DNA from: Ilumatobacteraceae bacterium
GTDB taxonomy: Bacteria > Actinomycetota > Acidimicrobiia > Acidimicrobiales > Ilumatobacteraceae
Length of the DNA stretch: 36,291 nt
Assembly: GCA_025463305.1 (NCBI GenBank)
Contig: JAOBWK010000023.1
Coordinates: 1-36,291, forward strand
Direction: 5' to 3'
Shown here in pieces: positions 31,393 through 36,291 of the stretch (within the stretch, counting starts at the first letter, position 1; each line of letters begins with the position of its first letter). The translations under genes and the position numbers were made by a program. The notes beneath the pieces were generated by a model. It saw nothing but the letters and a program-made list of their open reading frames with translations. It did not search any database and was not told the origin of the DNA.

Positions 31393-32393
31393 TGTCGACC
31401 ACCGAGCTGCCCGTCGGCCTCCCCATGCCGAGACGACCCGAGCTGCTCGCACCCGGCGCGCCACGGCTGCGCGTCCGCACCGTCACCGACCGCTTCCCCT
31501 TCCCGATCCCCAACGGCTGGTTCGCGATCGCGCGCAGCGGCGAACTGGCGCCGGGCGAGATCAGGGCGATGCACCTCTTCGGCCAGGACCTCGTCGCGTT
31601 CGCGGGCGAGGACGGCGCCGTGCACCTCACGGAGGCCTACTGCCCCCACCTCGGCGCACACCTCGCGGTCGGCGGGCGCGTCGATCGGGACTGCATCACG
31701 TGTCCGTTCCACGGCTGGACCTTCGACGGCACCAGCGGTGCGTGCACCGACATCCCGTACGCACAGACCGAGCGGATCCCGGCTCGGGCGACGCTGCGCA
31801 CGTTCCCGGTGGTCGAGCGCAACGGGCTGGTGTTCGCATGGCACCACCTCGATGCCGGCGATCCGTTCTTCGAGGTGCCCGTGGTGCCCGAGTTCTCCAG
31901 CCCCGACTGGCTGCCGCTGATCATGAAGGAGTTCTTCATCGCGACGAGCTGCCAGGACATGGCGGAGAACAACCACGATCACGCCCACTTCAAGTTCGTG
32001 CACGGCACCGCGGCCATCCCCGAGGGCGACGAGCTCATCGACGGCACCTACAAGCGGGTCGTGACGCCCGAGCTCGCCCGGGAGACGTTCGGGCTCGGCC
32101 TCGGCGTGGTCCGCCGGCCCGGCATCGTGACGTTCCTGTCGTCCGTCACACCGATCGACGAGGACAACGTGCACATCCGCTGGATCTTCACCGCGCCGGT
32201 CTCGCTCGGCGAGCAGGTGCTGGCCGAGATCGCCGAGCAGTTCACGCTCGGCGTCAGCCAGGACATCCCGATCTGGGAGAACAAGGTCTACCGACCCCGG
32301 CCGGTGCTGACCAAGGGCGAGGCGGGCATCGTGGCGCACCGCAACTGGTCGGCGCAGTTCTACTCACGGCCCGTGGAGATCCTGGAGCACTGA
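31392..32393 (+). CDS. Rieske non-heme iron oxygenase, KshA-like oxygenase component
   Basis: 333 residues from ATG 31392 (TGATG overlap). The Rieske cluster is C84/H86 (CPHLGAH) and C104/H107 (CPFHGWTF). The mononuclear iron site is AENNHDHAHFKFVHG, with D196, H199 and H204. After a 30-residue N-terminal extension it aligns along most of its length with the gene at 20997 (FPFPIPNGWF, HLGAHLAVGGRVD, DIPYAQTER, SQDIPIWENK), so the two are paralogs. The catalytic pocket segment has HD rather than VD before the histidines. It probably oxygenates a different position or intermediate of the same substrate. It converges with the SDR at 32419. Confidence 0.88.
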   Translation: MSTTELPVGLPMPRRPELLAPGAPRLRVRTVTDRFPFPIPNGWFAIARSGELAPGEIRAMHLFGQDLVAFAGEDGAVHLTEAYCPHLGAHLAVGGRVDRDCITCPFHGWTFDGTSGACTDIPYAQTERIPARATLRTFPVVERNGLVFAWHHLDAGDPFFEVPVVPEFSSPDWLPLIMKEFFIATSCQDMAENNHDHAHFKFVHGTAAIPEGDELIDGTYKRVVTPELARETFGLGLGVVRRPGIVTFLSSVTPIDEDNVHIRWIFTAPVSLGEQVLAEIAEQFTLGVSQDIPIWENKVYRPRPVLTKGEAGIVAHRNWSAQFYSRPVEILEH

Positions 32394-32418
32394 GCCCCAG
32401 GGACCCCTCCGCCGGCCT

Positions 32419-33300
32419 TCAGCGACCGATCTCGTGGACCTCTGTCGGGTTCTCCTGGGCGATGATCCGGTCGAGCCGCGCCCGCAACGTCGCCTCCGGC
32501 CCCTCCATCGACATGATCATCATGAACCGACCGCTGCGGATGTCGCGCACCACCATCTGGGCGAGCTCGTCGAGCGGCTGCAGTGGCACCTCTCGCCCGG
32601 CCTCGGCGGCCATCTTCTGGAGACCCTCGATGGTCATCGCCGGCGTCGAACGCGGACGCTCGCGCGCCAGCTCCGACGGCCGGTTGCGATCCGACGTCCA
32701 CAGCCCGGTGGCGAGCAGGCCGCGCCCGGACGGATAGAACACCGCGGCGCGCAGTGCGGTCCCGTCGGCGACGAGCTGGGCATCGAGGCACTCGGTCAGC
32801 GTCGTGACGGCCGATTTGGTGGCGGCATAGACGGACGCTGCCGGCATCGGTGCGATCGGGCCGTCGGTGGACGAGGTGTTGATCACCAGCCCCTCTTCGC
32901 CGCCGGCGAGCATCCGCGGCACGAACGCGATGACGCCGTTGGCGACACCGAACACGTTCACGCCGAAGGTCCAGCGCCAGTCGTTCGGGGTGGTGTCCCA
33001 GACCTTGGCCGACGGCGGCCCGACCCCGGCGTTGTTGCAGAGGATGTGCACCTTTCCGTACGCGGCATAGGCCGCATCGGCGAGTGCGTTGACGGAGTCG
33101 ATGTCGGTCACGTCGGTGCGCACGCCCATCACCTCGCGCCCGAGGACACGCAGCTCGGCGACCGTCGCCTCCAAGGCCGCAGCCTCGACATCGGCGATCA
33201 CCACCTTCATCCCCTCGCCCAGCAGCGCCTCGGCCAAGGCCCGACCGATGCCACCCGCGCCGCCGGTGACGACGGCGACCTTCCCCTCGAGATCATCCAT
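32419..33300 (-). CDS. short-chain dehydrogenase/reductase (SDR)
   Basis: 293 residues from ATG 33300, supported by TAGTGT 6 nt upstream (leaderless) and MDDLEGKVAVVTGGAGGIG. Motifs are TGGAGGIG (12-19), D37 for NAD, NNAG (89-92), S143/S144, and Y158/K162 (YAATK). The C-terminal region after the SDR core is unusual in lacking the VDGG end and has a longer helical tail (MTIEGLQKMAAEAGREVPLQP). It would act on a hydroxyl or keto group of unknown substrate. It is divergent from the two-domain VOC gene, with 66 bp between them carrying a promoter on each side. Confidence 0.87.
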   Translation of the reverse strand: MDDLEGKVAVVTGGAGGIGRALAEALLGEGMKVVIADVEAAALEATVAELRVLGREVMGVRTDVTDIDSVNALADAAYAAYGKVHILCNNAGVGPPSAKVWDTTPNDWRWTFGVNVFGVANGVIAFVPRMLAGGEEGLVINTSSTDGPIAPMPAASVYAATKSAVTTLTECLDAQLVADGTALRAAVFYPSGRGLLATGLWTSDRNRPSELARERPRSTPAMTIEGLQKMAAEAGREVPLQPLDELAQMVVRDIRSGRFMMIMSMEGPEATLRARLDRIIAQENPTEVHEIGR

Positions 33301-33306
33301 GATTGA

Positions 33307-33360
33307 ACACTAGCTCAGCTCGATGAGCCTCAAATCAGTCAGATGAACATGTGATAAATT
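33307..33360. promoter_or_regulatory. pair of divergent leaderless promoters
   Basis: On the minus strand TAGTGT (33312-33307) ends 6 nt before ATG 33300. On the plus strand TAAATT (33355-33360) ends 6 nt before ATG 33367, where AGGGG lies too close to serve as a Shine-Dalgarno. The two hexamers are 42 bp apart and would share any operator between them. Confidence 0.5.
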
Positions 33361-33366
33361 CAGGGG

Positions 33367-34149
33367 ATGACCTCCTGGCTCGGGCAGTACTGCATCAACG
33401 TCTCCGATCTCGAACGCACCGTCGCGCTGTACGAGTCGCTCGGTCTCACGTGCACCAGCCGGACCTCCATCGACGCCGCCGACGAGGCGATCGTGGAGCA
33501 CCCGGGCAAGGGCGGCAAGATCCAGCTCGCTCAGCAGCGGGCGAGCACCGGCCCGATCGACATGGGCAACGCGCTCTGGAAGCTGTACATCAACACCAAC
33601 GACATCCAGGCCACGTTCGACGCCGCGCTGTCGAACGGGTGCACGGTCGTGTCCGCCCCCGAGCGCGCCGAGCGCTGGCCGGTCACGATCGCGTTCGTCA
33701 CGGATCCGGACGGCTACACGGTCGAGTTCGTGGAGCGCCATCCGTGGCTCGACGGCGACACCACCACGCCCTCCTGGGTCGGCCAGTACTGCATCAACGT
33801 GAGCGACATCGACGCGACGATCGCCTTCTACGAGCGGCTCGGGTTCTCGTGCACGAGCCGCACCGACATCCCCCAGGCCAAGGAGGCCATCATCGAGAAC
33901 CCGGCACAGGGCGGCAAGCTGCAGCTCGCCCAGCAGCTGCTCGACGTTCGCCCGATCTCGATGGGCACGGCGATGTGGAAGCTGTACGTGCACACCGACG
34001 ACCTCGAGGCACTGCATGCCTCAGCCGTCGCCGCCGGCTACCGCTCGGTGGTCGAGCCGATGCACCTCACCCGCTGGCCGACCATCATCAGCTTCCTCGC
34101 CGATCCCGATGGCTACCAGGTCGAGCTGGTGCAGCGGCTGCCGGACTGA
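33367..34149 (+). CDS. two-domain VOC (glyoxalase/dioxygenase fold) protein from internal duplication
   Basis: 260 residues made of two tandem halves, about 1-130 and 135-258, each starting SW(L/V)GQYCINVSD. Both share CTSRT, GGK(I/L)QLAQQ, a WKLY strand, RWP, DPDGY and a final VE(F/L)V strand. The repeat is clear by eye and indicates a recent duplication of one VOC module. The last-strand Glu metal ligand is present in each half, but the first-strand His is Gln, so metal binding may be altered. Possible roles are extradiol-type cleavage, isomerisation or ligand binding. It lies opposite the SDR and convergent with a TetR gene. Confidence 0.85.
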   Translation: MTSWLGQYCINVSDLERTVALYESLGLTCTSRTSIDAADEAIVEHPGKGGKIQLAQQRASTGPIDMGNALWKLYINTNDIQATFDAALSNGCTVVSAPERAERWPVTIAFVTDPDGYTVEFVERHPWLDGDTTTPSWVGQYCINVSDIDATIAFYERLGFSCTSRTDIPQAKEAIIENPAQGGKLQLAQQLLDVRPISMGTAMWKLYVHTDDLEALHASAVAAGYRSVVEPMHLTRWPTIISFLADPDGYQVELVQRLPD

Positions 34150-34171
34150 CCACTCCGGACCCGTGACCCGC

Positions 34172-34837
34172 CTACAGGGCGAAGGTGCGGGTGACCAGCT
34201 CGTGGAACGACTCGAGCGACATCCGCTCGGGCTGATCGACCTCGTCCGACATGACGAGCGGATCGAGTGCCTGGTACGCCGAGGTGAGGCCGCTCAGGAG
34301 CCGGGCGAGCACGGTGGGATCGCCGGCGATGAACTGCTTGGCCTTCTGCCCGCGCTTGAACAGGTCGGACTGCAGCCGCATCGACTCGTCGTAGTTGCCC
34401 ATCATCATCTCGTCGGCGAGGCGGTCGGACGACTGCAGCGTCGCGCTCGAGAACTTCAGGAACAGCCGCCCGAACCGGGGATGGGTGCGGAAGTAGCCGA
34501 TCTCGAAGTCGACGAGGTCATGGAGCTGGTCGAGCGGCTTGCGCTTCGACCCGAGCAGCTCGCGGATCAGGGGCATGAACTCGTCACCGCGGCGCACGAA
34601 GATCTGGCGGAACAGATCCTCCTTGTTCTCGAAGAACGAGTACACCGAGCCCACGGAGAACTCGGCCAGCTCGGCGACCTCCTTGAGGGTCGTCTCGTGG
34701 AATCCCTTCCGACCGAAGACCTCTTCGGCCGCGTCGAGCAGTTGCAGCCGGCTGAGCGTCTGGTGCTGGAGCTTGCGCTGCTCGCGCCCGCTCTTGACCG
34801 CCCTCTGGGGGGCTCTTGAGGTGTTCGTCGTACTCAT
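34172..34837 (-). CDS. TetR family transcriptional regulator
   Basis: 221 residues from ATG 34837, with GAGGAG close upstream. A basic N-terminal tail (SGREQRKLQ) precedes the helix-turn-helix (LLDAAEEVFGRKGFHETTLKEVAELAEFSVGSVYSFFENKEDLFRQIF, about 33-80). The helical ligand-binding part follows and is unlike that of the TetR at 24405. Targets are unknown; the divergent promoters at 33307-33360, the site at 36018 or its own promoter are candidates. It lies downstream of the DapB-like gene on the same strand, with its own -10 in the 81-bp gap. Confidence 0.9.
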   Translation of the reverse strand: MSTTNTSRAPQRAVKSGREQRKLQHQTLSRLQLLDAAEEVFGRKGFHETTLKEVAELAEFSVGSVYSFFENKEDLFRQIFVRRGDEFMPLIRELLGSKRKPLDQLHDLVDFEIGYFRTHPRFGRLFLKFSSATLQSSDRLADEMMMGNYDESMRLQSDLFKRGQKAKQFIAGDPTVLARLLSGLTSAYQALDPLVMSDEVDQPERMSLESFHELVTRTFAL

Positions 34838-34867
34838 CGGCTCCTCGGCACGGCTGATCCTGCACCA

Positions 34868-34873
34868 AGTGTA
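34868..34873 (-). promoter_or_regulatory. possible -10 element of the TetR gene
   Basis: On the minus strand TACACT (34873-34868) matches TANNNT. With a start site near 34861 it would leave a leader of about 24 nt containing the GAGGAG Shine-Dalgarno before ATG 34837. Confidence 0.3.
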
Positions 34874-34918
34874 CGGGGTCGACTCCGCCCGGGCCGGGTG
34901 ACCTCGGTCAGCGGTCGG

Positions 34919-35989
34919 TCACGTGGCCCGGGGCGCGAAGGCGTGACGCGGCAACGTGAGCGGCAGGTCGAGCGAGCTCAGCAAGCCAGGGGCCGCGGCA
35001 CGGACGGCCGGGATCGCGTTGACGATGCGCATCGCCGTGGCCAGCATGCCGTCGACGCTGCCGGTGTCCGGACCACCGACCTTGAAGTCGCAGTGCATCT
35101 CCGGATCGCCCTCGACGTCCACGTGGTACGTGCCGTCGAGCGCTCCGTTCGGCCACTCCGGTGCGAGGTCCATCGCCATCCGGTTGACGTGCTCGACGAT
35201 GATCGCGTCGCGACCGTCGACGACGCCGATCGTCTCGAACCGGACCGCGCCGACGGTGCCCGCCTCGATCACGCCGCACGCGACCTCGAGGCGGCGCGGG
35301 GTGAGCACGCGCTCGTACGTCTCGCGGATGCCATCCAGCTCGACGTCCATGGCGTCGGCGATCATCCGCACGGGCGCTGCCCACGTCGCCGCCTGGGCGC
35401 CGTTGTGGGCCATGATCGGGCGGTGGTCCATCGGCTGGCCGAAGCCGAACACCTCGCGCATCACGAACTCGACCGGGTACGCGTCGTAGCGGAACAGCTC
35501 CTGGATCCGCACCGAGCGAACGCGATGCGACATCGTCAGCATCGTGAGGACGAACTGGTCGGCGGCGAAGCCGGGCTCGATGCCGGAGGCGTACAGCGAT
35601 GCGCCGCCGCGCACCGCTGCCGACTGGAGCAGGGCCCGGTTCGCGGCATCGTACGCGGGCGGGTAGACGAGCGCGGCGGTCGACACGGTGACCACGTCGA
35701 TCCCGGCTTCGAGGAAGCGCACGTAGTCGGGCACGGCGATGGCGTCGCCCGCAGGGCCGCTCGCGGTGTAGCAGACGCAGTCCGGACGAGCAGCCAGCAC
35801 GACATCGGGATCGGTGGATGCCACGACGCCGATCGGCGCCCCGCCCGCGAGCACACCCGCATCGATCCCGTCGCGGTGCGGCGAGTGCACCCAGACGCCG
35901 ACCAGTTCGAGATCAGGTCGCTCCGAGATCGCGCGGATCGCGTGCGCGCCGACACCACCACTCCCCCACACCGCGACCCGGATCGTCAT
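34919..35989 (-). CDS. DapB-like NAD(P)H-dependent oxidoreductase
   Basis: 356 residues from ATG 35989, with GGGGGGAG 8 nt upstream. The N-terminal Rossmann domain has GSGGVG (9-14) and the DapB-type pattern LELVGVWVHSPHRDGIDAG. D60-P-D-V and ASGPAGDAIAVPDYVRFLEAGIDVVTVS follow the dihydrodipicolinate-reductase layout. The C-terminal substrate domain differs from true DapB and matches the wider group annotated as amine-dehydrogenase-like or DapB-N-domain proteins in catabolic clusters. A lysine-biosynthesis role is unlikely from the context. It is divergent from a NIPSNAP-like gene over a shared promoter region. Confidence 0.8.
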   Translation of the reverse strand: MTIRVAVWGSGGVGAHAIRAISERPDLELVGVWVHSPHRDGIDAGVLAGGAPIGVVASTDPDVVLAARPDCVCYTASGPAGDAIAVPDYVRFLEAGIDVVTVSTAALVYPPAYDAANRALLQSAAVRGGASLYASGIEPGFAADQFVLTMLTMSHRVRSVRIQELFRYDAYPVEFVMREVFGFGQPMDHRPIMAHNGAQAATWAAPVRMIADAMDVELDGIRETYERVLTPRRLEVACGVIEAGTVGAVRFETIGVVDGRDAIIVEHVNRMAMDLAPEWPNGALDGTYHVDVEGDPEMHCDFKVGGPDTGSVDGMLATAMRIVNAIPAVRAAAPGLLSSLDLPLTLPRHAFAPRAT

Positions 35990-36017
35990 GCGTCGAGCTC
36001 CCCCCAGAGAACCGGCA

Positions 36018-36048
36018 CACTATATACAAATCGAGCAGCGGCTACCGT
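36018..36048. promoter_or_regulatory. divergent promoters with GntR-type site
   Basis: CACTATATACAAA (36018-36030) matches the site at 28610 at 12 of 13 bases. On the minus strand it contains TATAGT (36024-36019), a good -10 for the DapB-like gene. On the plus strand TACCGT (36043-36048) ends 6 nt before GTG 36055 (leaderless). Confidence 0.5.
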
Positions 36049-36054
36049 GGCGCC

Positions 36055-36291
36055 GTGAACGACCGCATCTACATCCACGAGTTCATCGACATCCGCGGTC
36101 ACAACCGCGCCAACTACATGCACCACATGACTGCCAACTGGAGCCCCATCGGCCGCGAGCTGCGCCACCAGCTCTGCTACGGCGTATGGGCGTTGCTCGG
36201 TTCCACCGGCGCCTGGCCGCAGACGGTGAACATGTGGGAAGAAGACGGTTGGGACGGTCTCGGATCGTCGTTCGCGATCGAAGCAACCGGT
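36055..36291 (+). CDS. NIPSNAP-like protein, N-terminal part (runs off window)
   Basis: Open frame of 79 codons from GTG 36055 to the right edge, without a stop. The start is supported by TACCGT 6 nt upstream. The sequence begins MNDRIYIHEFIDIRGHNRANYMHHM and continues with IGRELRHQLCYGVWALLGSTGAWP and NMWEEDGWDGL, a pattern I recognise from NIPSNAP-like hypothetical proteins in actinobacterial catabolic clusters. Function unknown. It is divergent from the DapB-like gene and shares the GntR-type site, so it may belong to the same regulon. Confidence 0.65.
   Translation, partial: MNDRIYIHEFIDIRGHNRANYMHHMTANWSPIGRELRHQLCYGVWALLGSTGAWPQTVNMWEEDGWDGLGSSFAIEATG

Noticed and set aside
34919..35989. 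True dihydrodipicolinate reductase of lysine synthesis
   Set aside because: Only the N-terminal Rossmann part resembles DapB; the C-terminal domain and length differ, and the neighbours are catabolic.
1..36291. Mobile elements, CRISPR arrays, tRNA or rRNA genes, attachment sites
   Set aside because: I looked for transposase motifs, regularly spaced repeats, cloverleaf-like sequences and long terminal repeats and found none; base composition looks even throughout.

Overview
This window looks like the chromosome of a high-GC actinobacterium. The evidence is strong G/C bias at third codon positions, many GTG starts, a SARP/BTAD-type regulator, CGNR and SCO6745-family proteins, paired FadE-type acyl-CoA dehydrogenases, KshA-like Rieske oxygenases, and several operon heads with an actinobacterial leaderless arrangement (TANNNT, then 6 nt, then ATG/GTG). 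A member of Acidimicrobiia or a related lipid/steroid-degrading lineage is my guess. No database search was possible, so the taxonomic call is inference. I see no rRNA, tRNA, CRISPR array, transposase or phage gene. Both ends cut a gene.

Layout. (1) 1-5.5 kb: small accessory enzymes. There is the tail of an alpha/beta hydrolase, a second alpha/beta hydrolase behind a leader-like region, three RibD_C (dihydrofolate-reductase-fold) proteins, a NIPSNAP protein, and a haloalkane-dehalogenase-like hydrolase divergent from a CGNR zinc-finger regulator. (2) 5.6-10.2 kb, minus strand: SCO6745-family protein, carboxymuconolactone-decarboxylase-like protein, methyltransferase, a 603-residue BTAD/TPR regulator coupled to the methyltransferase, and a short VOC protein that seems to lack its middle. 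(3) 10.4-12.0 kb: a lipoprotein substrate-binding protein ending in a large hairpin terminator. (4) 12.1-16.6 kb, minus strand: a tight five-gene operon of two acyl-CoA dehydrogenases, two SDRs and a crotonase-fold protein without the usual catalytic glutamates. (5) 16.7-18.9 kb: a second crotonase (+) convergent with a substrate-binding-like protein that has no signal peptide (-). (6) 19.0-27.7 kb, plus strand: a translationally coupled catabolic operon of SDR, thiolase, Rieske oxygenase, amidohydrolase, cytochrome P450, TetR and acyl-CoA synthetase, then another SDR. (7) 27.8-32.4 kb: a divergent SDR, two GntR/FCD-type regulators, and a second amidohydrolase-Rieske pair. (8) 32.4-36.3 kb: SDR, a double-domain VOC protein, TetR, a DapB-like oxidoreductase and the start of a second NIPSNAP-like gene.

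How it fits together. Regions 4-8 have the parts for aerobic degradation of a hydrophobic, probably cyclic, substrate. These are CoA activation, acyl-CoA dehydrogenation by a probable heteromeric FadE pair, crotonases, several SDRs, thiolysis, and hydroxylation by P450 and Rieske enzymes. The most unusual element is the duplicated pairing of a KshA-like Rieske oxygenase with an ACMSD-type (COG2159-like) amidohydrolase, in two gene orders and with nearby TetR and GntR regulators. The substrate cannot be read from the sequence. No ferredoxin, ferredoxin reductase, ABC permease or ABC ATPase is present, so those partners must lie elsewhere.
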